Assembly: GCA_016223085.1 (NCBI GenBank) | Contig: JACRPS010000004.1 | Coordinates: 1-64,000 of the forward strand | Length of the DNA stretch: 64,000 bases | Direction: 5' to 3' | Origin: Chloroflexota bacterium | GTDB taxonomy: Bacteria > Chloroflexota > Anaerolineae > Aggregatilineales > Phototrophicaceae | Part shown: in pieces, positions 34,247 to 43,409 of the stretch | How the letters are laid out: every line of letters starts with the position of its first letter | Position numbering within the stretch: the first letter of the stretch is position 1 | Made by a program: the position numbers and the translations under genes | The notes under the pieces: model-generated | Seen by the model: only the letters and a program-made list of their open reading frames with translations | The model's database searches: none | What the model was told of the DNA's origin: nothing

Positions 34247-34623
34247 GCACCCGTTTTTACACAAAATTCACAAACCATTGAGCTACAGTAGTTTCGTATT
34301 GCTTCAATTAGGAGCATAATAAAGCTATAAGAGGGGAATCTGTCACGTCGCAGGTAATGCGGGCCGGTTGAATGCCTCGTGGCTTGCGCGAAACATGAAG
34401 GGTTGCTGCAAGTTGAGCAGTGCTATAATAAACGCTATAGATACGGCTTGTAATTTCGGAAAACCAGTCTTTGGTACAGCCTTCTAACCTATTCCACCGG
34501 CAGCAATTGTATTGTAATCGTCTATCAGGCAGTTAGGTCCGGCAGCATCTCCGCTATAACCCCGGAGGGTGCTGGACTGCTTATTTATAGACGTTTCATA
34601 ACACCTGGAGGTCAGTGAACGTC
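34247..34623 (+). promoter_or_regulatory. Long leader region of the giant secreted protein, with TATAAT box and hairpin
   Basis: These 377 bases hold no credible ORF. TATAAT at 34424-34429 has only a poor -35 (TTGCTG at 34403, 15-base spacer). A hairpin pairs CAGCA-T-CTCCG (34543-34553) with CGGAG-GG-TGCTG (34563-34574), one bulge. It ends just before TTATTTATAG and about 30 bases before GGAGGT (34607-34612). A folded 5' untranslated region is likely; no known riboswitch is recognised. Confidence 0.4.
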
Positions 34624-37600
34624 ATGCCGAAAGTACGCTGGCAAATTTATATGCTGTTGGCGTGCCTGCTTGCGCTGGTCGGAACGCAGGTTATGGCACA
34701 GGAAACGACCCCTGCGCCCGAAGAAACGCTGGTCGTCGTCCCGATTGAAGAAACTGTGATCCCAACGGACGTTCCGACGGAAGCGCCGACGGCCACTCCG
34801 GTGATCGAAACGACGCCCGAAGTGACGGTTGAGCCGCCGCCGGAACAGACTGTCGAGCCGCCCATTCCCCCCACTGTGACGCCGGTCGTGCCCGGCCTGC
34901 CGCCCGAACCCGTGCTGGCGCTGCTGGTGCGCGAGATGTTCGACACCGGTGACCTGTCGAACTGGTTCTACGGCCCGGCCTGGTCGCTGGCAGCCAACGA
35001 CACCGGACTGAACCTGCAAACGGCGGCTGGTGATGTATTACAACTGAATCGCGGACCATTTATCAACGCCGCCGCGCAAATCAGCCTGAAACTGACCGGC
35101 GGCAGCGTGCATCTGGCGCTGCGGCAGAGCGCGGTCGGCAGCTACAGCGCCGCGCTGGACGCCACCGGACTGCTCACACTCTACCGCGCCGGCGTGCCGG
35201 TACAGTCGGTGGTCGTGCCGCTGCTGCCGGAAGGGTGGCAGACGCTGCGCCTGTCGGTGATGGATGGCGTGCTACGCGTGGCGGTCAACGGCGTTGAGGC
35301 GCTGGCATGGCAGGACAGCGCGCCGCTGCCGCCCGGCATGATGGCCGTGCTGGCCTATCCACCTGCCGACGGGCAGCCGTTCAGCGTCCAGGTGGACGAT
35401 GCCTTTGTCTGGGTGCCGGAAGCCGACGTGCCGCTATATCCCCCGCCCACCCTGACGCCGGTTCCACTGACCCCCGAACCCACCGCCATTGTCACCGCTG
35501 AACCGACGGCGGACGTGACGGTTGTGCCGACTGCCGAGGTGACGGCAGAACCGACGGCGGAAATTACGCCCATCGTGGAACCGACCGAGGAAGGAACACC
35601 GGAAGCGACCATCGAACCGACGAAGGAAGCCACACCGGTGATTGACCCGGTAACCGGCAAGTCGCTGACCGCCGTTCAGTACATCCCGCCGCCGGGAGCG
35701 CAGATAACGGCATCAGATAATCCCGGCGATGTCAGTACGCCGATTTCATCGCTGCCTTACTTTGAAGGCGGCGATACAAGTGGCAACGCTCCTAATGCGG
35801 GTAACCCCACCGCCGAAAGCAATTTCACGATCACCTGCGGCTTCAACATCACCGCCACGACGTGGTTCAAGTTCACGCCGGCACTGACGAAGCAGTATGT
35901 GTTAACCAGTGTGGGGAGCAGTTTTGACACCATTCTGGTGGTCTATCCCGATAATGGCAGCGGCACCACGCTGGCAAATAATCCAATCACGGGCGGCTGC
36001 AACGACGACGTTTCCACTACGAACCTCACTTCCAAGCTATCCCTGACGCTCACGGGTGGCCAAACCTACTGGATACGGCTCGGCGGTTATAATGGTGTCG
36101 CTGGTCAATATGAATTCAGATTGCAGGAAGCAAATCTACCCGTCCCGCGCCCGCCGACGCTGCTCAGTCCGGCCAACGGTTTCCTCACGGATACCCGCGC
36201 TTTTGAGCTGACTTGGGCCGCGCCTGCGCCGGTAACTGGCCTTCCAACCCCCACCGCTTATGAAGTTCAGGTGGCCCGCTCCACAACCTTCGCCAGCCCG
36301 CTGGCGTTTACCGCCATCGTCAATCACCCGACTATGGCGGTCTTCCTGCCCACAGACCCACCCGAGGCCATCTTAACCGATGGGAAATACTACTGGCGCG
36401 TACGCTCCATCAACGTCAACGGTGTCGGTGGCTCGTGGACGACGTATCGGAGTTTCACAATTGACAGCACCGCCCCGCTGCCGCCTGTGCTGACGTTGCC
36501 GGTGAATGACGGTACGTCGTCATCCCCACGCCCTACCCTCACCTGGAAAGCCGTGACCGGGGCAAACAAATACCGCGTGACACTCACAGACGTTAGCGCC
36601 GATCCTGATGTTATATTGGTGCCGAATCGCATCGTCACGACTCCCTCGCTCGCCTTGAGTACCGCTGTCCTGCTACAACCCTTACAGCATGGCAAGACTT
36701 ACGAATGGTACGTGGCGGCAGGTGATGCGGCGGGCAACTGGAGCCCGAACAGTGTAACGTGGAATTTCACCGTCAACCTGATGAACGCCCCAGTAAACGG
36801 CGCGGCGGTGGTCGCTCCCGACGGCAGACCGACGTTCACCTGGTACGCGGCAGGGTTCACGGGCGCGCAGTACGTGCTGGAAGTGAACATCACCAATGAC
36901 TTCTCAGGCGCGGTGATGTACACCTCACCCGTTCTGACTACGGCCAGTCACAAAATCACGACCGCGCTACCGGCAGCCACGCCGCGTTATTACTGGCGGT
37001 TACGTGTCCTCAACCATATGGGAACACTGCCGACGACGCTGCCAGTACGCTCCTTCGTGCTGACGACTGCCATTCCACCCACCGTCACGCTGCTGACGCC
37101 GACCAATGCGAAAGTGTTGAAGGACCAGCCGGTCCCCTTCACCTGGCGCGCAGTCGCCGCCACCGCGCCGAACCAACCGTTTACCTACCAGCTTCAGGTT
37201 GGCACAGATCGCACCTTTGCGGTTGGCATTGTGAATGACCAGACAACTGGTGAAGGCGTTGTGAACGCCACTGCTACCCTTGATCCGGGCGTCTACTTCT
37301 GGCGCGTGCGCGCGCTGAACAACGTTGGCGCGCCGGGCCTATGGAGTAGCGTTTGGAGCTTCACGGTTGATCGCACCGGGCCAACTGTACCCCCTACACT
37401 CAAGTCGCCCACCGATCTCAGCATCACCAACCTTGTCCGTCCGACGCTGATGTGGAACGCTGTCACCGGCGCGGTGCGCTATCGCGTCCACCTGCAGGAG
37501 CAGGGCACTGCCACGCAACTGCTGCTGCCAAACAAGGACATGGTAACCACGACCTCGCTGGCGCTGTCTACGCTGGTGATGCAGAATCCGCTGCAACACG

Positions 37601-38901
37601 GCAAAACCTACGAGTGGTACGTGTTCGCGCAGGACGTGGCCGGGAACGAAAGCGCTGCCAGCGATACCTGGGAGTTCACCGTCAACCTGATGAATGCCCC
37701 TGCCGACAACATAGGCATCCGGGTGCTGGCTTTCCCCGGCAGCCCCAGCTTCACCTGGTACAGCGCGGGCGTGACCGGCGCGACGTACAGGGTTGAAGTC
37801 TCAACCAGTGAGTCAGACTTCACCGGGGCGAAATCCTGTACCTCGGCTGCGTTAAGCTGCTTGCTGGCTGGCGATCAACGGCTGACCGGCCCCAATACCT
37901 ACTACTGGCGGCTGCTGGTGCTCGTGGCTGGAACGCCCCAGACGACGGATGTTCCGGTTCGTAGCTTCGTGGCTTCCACCACGCTGCCAGGTACACCAGT
38001 GCTAACCAGCCCGACTACCGGCACGGCCTTCAACACTGCGCCTAAGCTGAAATGGAGTGGTCCGACAGGCGGCCCGTTCAGCTATCAGGTGCAGTTGGCG
38101 AACAACAGTACCTTCACCCTCAACCCCACGATTGAGGATGTACCTACTGGCTTTGAGTTCACCCCTGCCGGCCTGACCGACGGCCTCACCTACTGGTGGC
38201 GCGTGCGCGCGGTCAACGGTGATGGCGCGGCTGGCACGTGGAGCGCGTATCGCACCTTCATCTACGATACAACCGCGCCAACCAACGTTCCGACGCTGCT
38301 CACCCCGGCCAATCGCTCGTCGTTCACCGGCCCGCTGCCGCGCTTCACCTGGCGCGCGGTCACCGGCTTCACGCGCTACGAAATCCAGCTGGTGACAACG
38401 GGTGACTGCCTCGAAGATCCCGCTCTGAGCTTCAGGGTCGCCACGACCAGCTTCACCCCGCCCGGTCCGCTGCTGTACACCAGCTACCGCTGGTGCGTCC
38501 GCGTGCTGGATGCCGCCGGCAACGGCGGGCCGTGGAGCGATTCGTTTGAGGTCAAGATCGTGTCGGCTTCAACTGCCGTCCCCGTGCTCAATCGCTTCCA
38601 GGACAACACGCCGACTCTGATCTGGACGCCGATCAGTTGGGCCGACCAGTACGAGGTGCAGATCAGCTACAACAGCAGTTTCACCAGTCTGGTGCCCGGC
38701 TACCCGGCTTTTGTACCCGGCACACCAGGGCCGGAACCGCCGACGAGCTTTACAGTGCCAACCGCCCTACCGGACGGCACCTACTACTGGCGCGTCCGCG
38801 CCCATGACCCTGGCAGCGTCGTTGCCCCGGTCAGAGCGGCTCGTTGGGGCGCCTGGTCTACCGGTGGCACGGGTTCGTTCCAGGTGGACACCACGCCATA
38901 A
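34624..38901 (+). CDS. Giant secreted multidomain protein with PPC-like and about nine fibronectin-III-like repeats
   Basis: This protein has 1425 residues from ATG 34624, which is 11 bases after GGAGGT; an in-frame GTG at 34615 is too close to that site. A signal peptide ends V-M-A-Q-E. A Pro/Thr/Glu-rich linker (about 25-95), a lectin-like beta-sandwich (about 95-265), a second such linker (about 275-345) and a PPC-like domain (about 370-495) follow. Then come about nine repeats, each closing with a motif such as Y-Y-W-R-V-R-A or Y-E-W-Y-V-A and F-T-V-D. No sortase signal, transmembrane tail or catalytic domain is seen. Cell-surface or matrix binding is inferred. Confidence 0.85.
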   Translation: MPKVRWQIYMLLACLLALVGTQVMAQETTPAPEETLVVVPIEETVIPTDVPTEAPTATPVIETTPEVTVEPPPEQTVEPPIPPTVTPVVPGLPPEPVLALLVREMFDTGDLSNWFYGPAWSLAANDTGLNLQTAAGDVLQLNRGPFINAAAQISLKLTGGSVHLALRQSAVGSYSAALDATGLLTLYRAGVPVQSVVVPLLPEGWQTLRLSVMDGVLRVAVNGVEALAWQDSAPLPPGMMAVLAYPPADGQPFSVQVDDAFVWVPEADVPLYPPPTLTPVPLTPEPTAIVTAEPTADVTVVPTAEVTAEPTAEITPIVEPTEEGTPEATIEPTKEATPVIDPVTGKSLTAVQYIPPPGAQITASDNPGDVSTPISSLPYFEGGDTSGNAPNAGNPTAESNFTITCGFNITATTWFKFTPALTKQYVLTSVGSSFDTILVVYPDNGSGTTLANNPITGGCNDDVSTTNLTSKLSLTLTGGQTYWIRLGGYNGVAGQYEFRLQEANLPVPRPPTLLSPANGFLTDTRAFELTWAAPAPVTGLPTPTAYEVQVARSTTFASPLAFTAIVNHPTMAVFLPTDPPEAILTDGKYYWRVRSINVNGVGGSWTTYRSFTIDSTAPLPPVLTLPVNDGTSSSPRPTLTWKAVTGANKYRVTLTDVSADPDVILVPNRIVTTPSLALSTAVLLQPLQHGKTYEWYVAAGDAAGNWSPNSVTWNFTVNLMNAPVNGAAVVAPDGRPTFTWYAAGFTGAQYVLEVNITNDFSGAVMYTSPVLTTASHKITTALPAATPRYYWRLRVLNHMGTLPTTLPVRSFVLTTAIPPTVTLLTPTNAKVLKDQPVPFTWRAVAATAPNQPFTYQLQVGTDRTFAVGIVNDQTTGEGVVNATATLDPGVYFWRVRALNNVGAPGLWSSVWSFTVDRTGPTVPPTLKSPTDLSITNLVRPTLMWNAVTGAVRYRVHLQEQGTATQLLLPNKDMVTTTSLALSTLVMQNPLQHGKTYEWYVFAQDVAGNESAASDTWEFTVNLMNAPADNIGIRVLAFPGSPSFTWYSAGVTGATYRVEVSTSESDFTGAKSCTSAALSCLLAGDQRLTGPNTYYWRLLVLVAGTPQTTDVPVRSFVASTTLPGTPVLTSPTTGTAFNTAPKLKWSGPTGGPFSYQVQLANNSTFTLNPTIEDVPTGFEFTPAGLTDGLTYWWRVRAVNGDGAAGTWSAYRTFIYDTTAPTNVPTLLTPANRSSFTGPLPRFTWRAVTGFTRYEIQLVTTGDCLEDPALSFRVATTSFTPPGPLLYTSYRWCVRVLDAAGNGGPWSDSFEVKIVSASTAVPVLNRFQDNTPTLIWTPISWADQYEVQISYNSSFTSLVPGYPAFVPGTPGPEPPTSFTVPTALPDGTYYWRVRAHDPGSVVAPVRAARWGAWSTGGTGSFQVDTTP

Positions 38902-38922
38902 CTTCCCATTTTAACCGCCTGC

Positions 38923-38953
38923 TGTAGGGGAGGGTCTGAGACCCTCCCCTACA
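38923..38953. repeat. Dispersed palindrome variant, TGTAGGGGAGGGTCT type
   Basis: TGTAGGGGAGGGTCT (38923-38937), one base, AGACCCTCCCCTACA (38939-38953) is perfect. It shares the GTAGGGG/CCCCTAC ends of the other palindromes but has a different core. It lies between the giant gene and moaD; a TATAAT for moaD follows at 38981-38986. Confidence 0.85.
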
Positions 38954-39026
38954 ATTTTCCCTGCTCAGCAGCTTAACGGATATAATCTCCGGCAATCCAG
39001 ACGATGGTGTTAGAGGGGGAAAGAAT

Positions 39027-39311
39027 ATGACCTGTAAGACAATCCACCTGTTTGCCACGCTCCGTGACCTGACCAGCGCAAAGCAGATTGAGGTGCCATT
39101 CCGCGACGGCCAGACCGTGCGGGAGCTAATTCAGTCTGTGAGCCAGATCAGCCCGGCGCTGGCCGACAAAATGGTCAACGAACGCGGCGAACTGACCGGG
39201 CTGGTGCACGTGCTGGTAGATGGCCGCAACGTGGAATGGCTGGACGGACTGGACACCACGATTCGGGAAAGCGACATGCTGGTGTTCCTGCCCCCGGCGG
39301 CGGGCGGCTAA
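39027..39311 (+). CDS. MoaD-family sulfur-carrier protein
   Basis: This 94-residue ubiquitin-like protein ends in the required Gly-Gly (F-L-P-P-A-A-G-G). It has the N-terminal strand T-I-H-L-F-A-T-L-R-D-L-T and V-L-V-D-G-R-N-V-E-W-L-D near the middle. As a thiocarboxylate it donates sulfur for the molybdopterin dithiolene that also holds tungsten. It is adjacent to a tungsten aldehyde oxidoreductase gene, so a dedicated carrier for that enzyme is plausible. Confidence 0.88.
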   Translation: MTCKTIHLFATLRDLTSAKQIEVPFRDGQTVRELIQSVSQISPALADKMVNERGELTGLVHVLVDGRNVEWLDGLDTTIRESDMLVFLPPAAGG

Positions 39312-39566
39312 ATGCGCGTGGAGCTGGACTTACGCAACCTGCCCTCAGCAGCGATCATGGCCTATCTGGTCGAAGCAGGCGGCACAGTCACGGGAGAATG
39401 GTCGGCGGCAGGCGCGGGCTGGTCGGCGCAACTGCTGCCGCTGCCCCCGGCGCGTATCGGCGTCATCACCGTCCCACGCGACCTGCTGGTGATCGAAGGC
39501 GACGACCGCGCGGTGGAGCAGGTTCACATTTTCCTGCGCCGCAAAACGATGCGCGGCGGCGGCTGA
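39312..39566 (+). CDS. Small protein of unknown function coupled to MoaD
   Basis: This 84-residue protein starts immediately after the moaD stop (TAAATG), so it is surely co-translated with it. It reads as strand-helix-strand (V-E-L-D-L-R-N-L-P-S-A-A-I-M-A-Y-L-V-E-A-G-G), a G-W-S-A-Q-L-L-P-L core and a closing helix V-E-Q-V-H-I-F-L-R-R-K-T, and ends R-G-G-G. I do not recognise the family with confidence. Context suggests a molybdopterin/tungstopterin role. The Gly-rich tail might mimic a sulfur carrier. Confidence 0.75.
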   Translation: MRVELDLRNLPSAAIMAYLVEAGGTVTGEWSAAGAGWSAQLLPLPPARIGVITVPRDLLVIEGDDRAVEQVHIFLRRKTMRGGG

Positions 39567-39569
39567 ATC

Positions 39570-39605
39570 AAAAAACGAGGGGCAGACCTTCCGGCCTGTC
39601 CCCCG
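39570..39605 (-). terminator. Terminator of the aldehyde oxidoreductase gene
   Basis: On the minus strand a stem formed by CGAGGGGCAG (39576-39585) and CTGTCCCCCG (39596-39605, one bulge) is followed by TTTTTT (complement of 39570-39575). It lies between the convergent genes and would stop AOR transcription. Confidence 0.65.
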
Positions 39606-39619
39606 TTCCCCCTGAACGT

Positions 39620-41431
39620 TCAGAGAATACCCAGTTCCTTCAGCTTGGCTTCCGGCACAACGCCGTTGTCCCAGCCGCGACAGGCATAATACTCTTCCAG
39701 CATCCTGTCCAGCTCGCACACATGGCCGAGCGAACCGGGCTTGGTGCTGGGTTCTTCCAGGAAGCGCTTCGGTAGCGTATCGCTGCCGGGTTTTTCGCCC
39801 GCCAGCATGTTGTAGTAACGCTCCAGGTTATAGATACGCTCGCCGGTCTTCAGCACATCGTCCGCTGTGAAGTTTTCGATGCCGACGATAGCCGCGTACT
39901 GGGCGGCATAGTCGTCTGCACCCTCGGCGAAGGCGCTGAACTTGCACAGGTCGAGCGAGTCGCTGAAGGCGTGGATGTCCTGCAGCAGCTTGAGCAGTTC
40001 GCCCTTACCCTTCCAGGCCAGCGGGTCGGTCTTGAGGCCGATCACGCCCAGTTCGCTGGCGGGCGAGTAGCCGCGCAAATGGCACGCGCCGCGATTGCTG
40101 GTCGCGTAACCCAGGCCCATGCCTTTCAGGCCTCGTGGGTCATAGGCGGGGATGGCTTGACCGCGCACCTGCATCGCCACTTCGGGATGGCCGAAGTGCT
40201 GCGCCACCCGTAGCGTACCCTCGGCCAGCACACCGCCAACGCCCTGGCGCATGGCCGTTGCCTCCACGAGTTCGGTCATCTTCAGGTGATCGCCCCAGTT
40301 CAGCGGCACTTTGCCGTTCCAGCCGCACGCGCAGATTTCCATGTATGTGCTCAGGACGTTGCCCATCTCGATGGTGTCCATGCCATACTTATTGCACTGC
40401 ATGATCAGATAGGCGACCGCCTCTTTGCTGTCCATACCGCAGTTCGGGCCAAACGCCCAGGCCGTCTCGTACTCAAAACTCTCGGTACGGATTTTTTCAC
40501 CTTTGTATTCGACCTCAACTTCTTTCTTGCAGGCGACTGGGCAGGCGTGGCAGGTTGGCTCATCCACCAGGATGGTATCGCGGATATGTTCGCCGCTGAC
40601 GAGTTCGGCGTTGGCAAACGCTGCTTCCCGGCTGTTATACGCCGGTAGCGCGCCGATGCTGTTGGTGACGTTCATCAGCATGTTCGTGCCGTACAGGCTG
40701 AGGCCGCCCTTCCGCGGCGCGGTGATGTTGGTTTCCTTCATAATCAGGCTCAACGCCTGGTCATGAGCCACCTTAAACGCATCAGGATGCACCGGCTTCG
40801 GCGGGTTCTTCACCGCCTTCACAACGATCGCTTTCAGCTTCTTGGAGCCGCCAACCGTGCCCGTGCCGCCACGCCCGGAGGCGCGATCATTTTCGTTAAT
40901 CCAGCCGGCAAACCGCACCAGATTTTCGCCCGCCTGACCGATGGTAATCACCGTCAGGTCTTTCTCGCCGTATTTCGCTTTAAAATAGGCGATGGTGTCA
41001 TGAGTGCTTTTACCCCAGACCTCGCTGGCGTCGTGCAGTTCCAGCCTGCCGTCCGCCACATAAGCGTACACCGGCCTGGGCGAAATGCCGTCAAATACCA
41101 GGCCGTCGAAACCGGCCCAGCGCAGCCGCGCCGCGGACCACCCGCCCTGATGGCTGTCGGTGATCGTGCCGGTCAGCGGACTTTTGGTAACTACCGCCAT
41201 CCGGCCACTCATGTTCGCCAGCGTGCCAGTCAGCGGCCCGTTCATGAAGCACAGCCGGTTGGCCGGCCCCAACGGGTCGCAGGTCGGGTCCGCATCCAGA
41301 CAATAGCGCACGCCCATGCCGCGCGCCCCGATATATTTCCGTTTCCAGTCGTCGGGAATCGTTTCGTAGCTAACGCTGCCCGTCGTCAGATTCACGCGGG
41401 CAATCCGGTCCGCATAACCGCCGAGCGCCAT
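39620..41431 (-). CDS. Aldehyde:ferredoxin oxidoreductase (tungsten enzyme)
   Basis: This protein has 603 residues from ATG 41431; the preceding TTG is not needed. AOR-family marks include the N-terminal G-G-Y-A-D-R-I-A-R-V-N-L-T-T-G and N-G-P-L-T-G-T. The [4Fe-4S] ligands are C-H-A-C-P-V-A-C near residue 290 and the fourth Cys in D-S-L-D-L-C-K-F near 490. It should oxidise aldehydes to acids with ferredoxin as acceptor, using a bis-tungstopterin. MoaD, MoeA and tungstate transporter genes around it support tungsten over molybdenum. Which AOR clade it belongs to is not settled. Confidence 0.93.
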   Translation of the reverse strand: MALGGYADRIARVNLTTGSVSYETIPDDWKRKYIGARGMGVRYCLDADPTCDPLGPANRLCFMNGPLTGTLANMSGRMAVVTKSPLTGTITDSHQGGWSAARLRWAGFDGLVFDGISPRPVYAYVADGRLELHDASEVWGKSTHDTIAYFKAKYGEKDLTVITIGQAGENLVRFAGWINENDRASGRGGTGTVGGSKKLKAIVVKAVKNPPKPVHPDAFKVAHDQALSLIMKETNITAPRKGGLSLYGTNMLMNVTNSIGALPAYNSREAAFANAELVSGEHIRDTILVDEPTCHACPVACKKEVEVEYKGEKIRTESFEYETAWAFGPNCGMDSKEAVAYLIMQCNKYGMDTIEMGNVLSTYMEICACGWNGKVPLNWGDHLKMTELVEATAMRQGVGGVLAEGTLRVAQHFGHPEVAMQVRGQAIPAYDPRGLKGMGLGYATSNRGACHLRGYSPASELGVIGLKTDPLAWKGKGELLKLLQDIHAFSDSLDLCKFSAFAEGADDYAAQYAAIVGIENFTADDVLKTGERIYNLERYYNMLAGEKPGSDTLPKRFLEEPSTKPGSLGHVCELDRMLEEYYACRGWDNGVVPEAKLKELGIL

Positions 41432-41562
41432 CAAAAACCCCCTTTTACTGAATATTTACCTTTTTCCTCATTGTAGGTAAGACAGTGCCCTATTCTTGAA
41501 AGAAATGATGGAATGTCATCTCATACAAATGATAAAAGTCACATGGACGAGTCAGGTCGGAT

Positions 41563-41602
41563 TTGGCTCACGAGGCGAGATGTTCTATAATTAGATATAG
41601 AA
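41563..41602 (+). promoter_or_regulatory. PadR promoter with overlapping inverted-repeat operator
   Basis: TTGGCT (41563-41568), a 17-base spacer and TATAAT (41586-41591) form a good promoter. The -10 lies inside a perfect inverted repeat TTCTATA (41583-41589), six bases, TATAGAA (41596-41602). A dimeric repressor bound here would block transcription of padR and the moeA/tup genes after it. Confidence 0.65.
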
Positions 41603-41624
41603 TTACGGAATTGCAACTACTATT

Positions 41625-42173
41625 ATGCACAAGATTTCACCGGACGAAGTTGTCCTCGGACTCCTGGCCGAAAAACCCTGTCACGGCTACCAACTGCTGG
41701 CGCATTTCCGCGAGTCCGCGCTGGGACCGATCTGGAAACTCAGCACCAGCCACCTGTACACGATCCTGAAGCGGCTGGAACGGCGCGGCGAAATTGACGG
41801 GCGCGAGGTAGGCGGCGACAGCGCACCGATCCGCACCGAATACTGGCTAACCCCGGCGGGCGAAAAACGGCTGCGCCGCTGGTTAAACGAGCCGCAGCCA
41901 CAGCCCGGTACCCGGCACATCCGCACCGCCTTTCTCAGCCGGCTGTACGTGGCGCAGCACCTCGACCTGCCGGTCGAACCGATCATTCAGGCGCAAAAGC
42001 AGTCATGCCAGAACTACCGGCAGGCGCTGCTGGCGATGCAGCCGCAGTCCGGTATCGAGTACCTTTCGATTGACCTGTTAGCCAGCGAACTGGACGCGAT
42101 AATTGCCTGGTTTGATCGCTGCGAAACAAACCTCACCGACCGCGACATTCTTTCCACGAACGCCAGCCTATGA
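41625..42173 (+). CDS. PadR-family transcriptional regulator
   Basis: This 182-residue protein has an N-terminal PadR winged helix (V-V-L-G-L-L-A-E-K-P-C-H-G-Y-Q-L-L, then S-H-L-Y-T-I-L-K-R-L-E-R-R-G-E-I and T-E-Y-W-L-T-P-A-G-E) and a helical C-terminal dimerisation domain. It is divergent from AOR and overlaps the moeA reading frame by ATGA. Control of cofactor and tungstate-uptake genes is inferred from that coupling and the palindrome upstream. Confidence 0.92.
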   Translation: MHKISPDEVVLGLLAEKPCHGYQLLAHFRESALGPIWKLSTSHLYTILKRLERRGEIDGREVGGDSAPIRTEYWLTPAGEKRLRRWLNEPQPQPGTRHIRTAFLSRLYVAQHLDLPVEPIIQAQKQSCQNYRQALLAMQPQSGIEYLSIDLLASELDAIIAWFDRCETNLTDRDILSTNASL

Positions 42174-43408
42174 GTTCCACGCCCGAATTCTTTAACGTCC
42201 AGACGGTGCAGGTGGCGCTGGCGCTGCTGGCGGGCCATGCGGTGCTGCAACCGCGCGCCGTCGCCTGCCGCGTATACGATGCGTTGGGACGAGTGCTGGT
42301 CACGCCGCCGGTTTCGCCCACCGATCTGCCCACCTTTGTCCGCAGCACGGTGGATGGTTACGCCGTTCGCGCGGAAGATACGTTCGGCGCGTCCCAATCG
42401 CTGCCGGCGTACCTGACCTGCGTTGGCCGGGTGGCGATGGGCGCGGCAGCCGCCGTCGCAGTCCGGCCAGGGCAGACAGTTGAAATTTACACCGGCGCGA
42501 TGCTGCCCGCCGGCGCCAATGCAGTTGTAATGGTTGAGCGCACGCAGGCGGTCACCGATACGGAAATTGAAGTGCTGGCGCCGGTTGCTCCCGGCGAAAA
42601 CCTCGTCCAGATCGGCGAAGATGTGCGCCAGGGCGACGCCATCCTGCCCGCAGGACATCGCATCCGCCCGCAGGACATCGGCGGCCTGCTGAGTGTGGGG
42701 ATTCTTGAGGTAGAGGTCGCCGCCGCGCCGCGTGTGGCGATTGTTGGCTCTGGCGACGAACTGGTGCTACCGGAGCAAAACCCTGCGCCGGGGCAAATCC
42801 GCGACATCAATTCCTACACGCTGGCGGCGCTGCTGGCCCAGGCGGGCGCGGAGCCAGTCATTATGGGAATCGCCGCCGATACACCCGAAGCCTTGTACCA
42901 ACTGGCAAGCGCCGGCTTGTAGCAGGCCGACCTGCTGCTGATGACCGCCGGTAGTTCCGTCGGCACGCGCGACCTGACCCATGATACGATCAACCGGCTT
43001 GGCGCGCCCGGCCCGTTGCAGCACGGACTGGCGGTAAAACCCGGCAAACCCACGATCATCGCCGTCTGCGACGGCAAACCGGTTATCGGCCTGCCGGGAA
43101 ATCCGGTATCGGCCTTCCTGGTCGCCCGCCAGATCGTGCTGCCGATCGTCAAACGCCTGCTGGGCGAGCGCGACCGGCATACCGCAACCATTCGAGCGAC
43201 GCTGACAGCCAATATCTCATCCACCACCGGACGCGAGGATACCGTGCCCGTTCGGCTGCTGGAGCAGGAGGGCGAAACGCTGGCCAACCCGGTGTTTGGC
43301 AAGTCCAACCTAATCTACACACTGGTGAACGCGGATGGACTCGTGACCGTGCCCTTAAACAGCAATGGCCTGAAAGCGGGCACGTCGGTCGAGGTTTTCC
43401 CGTTTTAG
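42170..43408 (+). pseudogene. moeA: moeA (molybdopterin molybdenumtransferase) interrupted by an amber codon
   Basis: One continuous MoeA frame of 413 codons is broken only by TAG at codon 251 (42920-42922). Before it: F-V-R-S-T-V-D-G-Y-A-V-R-A-E-D, G-E-D-V-R-Q-G-D and L-Y-Q-L-A-S-A-G-L. After it, at once: Q-A-D-L-L-L-M-T-A-G-S-S-V-G, then the MoeA motif P-V-I-G-L-P-G-N-P-V-S-A. Relatives often have Glu there, so GAG to TAG (or CAG to TAG) fits. A split protein with restart at ATG 42941 is conceivable. The next gene encodes a second MoeA, which could cover the loss. Confidence 0.85.
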
Positions 43409-43409
43409 T

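Noticed and set aside
34501-34623. Cyclic-di-GMP or similar riboswitch before the giant secreted protein
   Set aside because: A hairpin is present but I find none of the conserved GEMM or other known riboswitch sequences, so it is recorded only as leader structure.
17749-43408. Amber (TAG) recoding in this genome
   Set aside because: TAG is a normal stop for several intact genes here (alpha-glucosidase, lysU, the MoeA fusion, the LysM lipoprotein); two isolated TAGs are better explained by mutation or sequence error.
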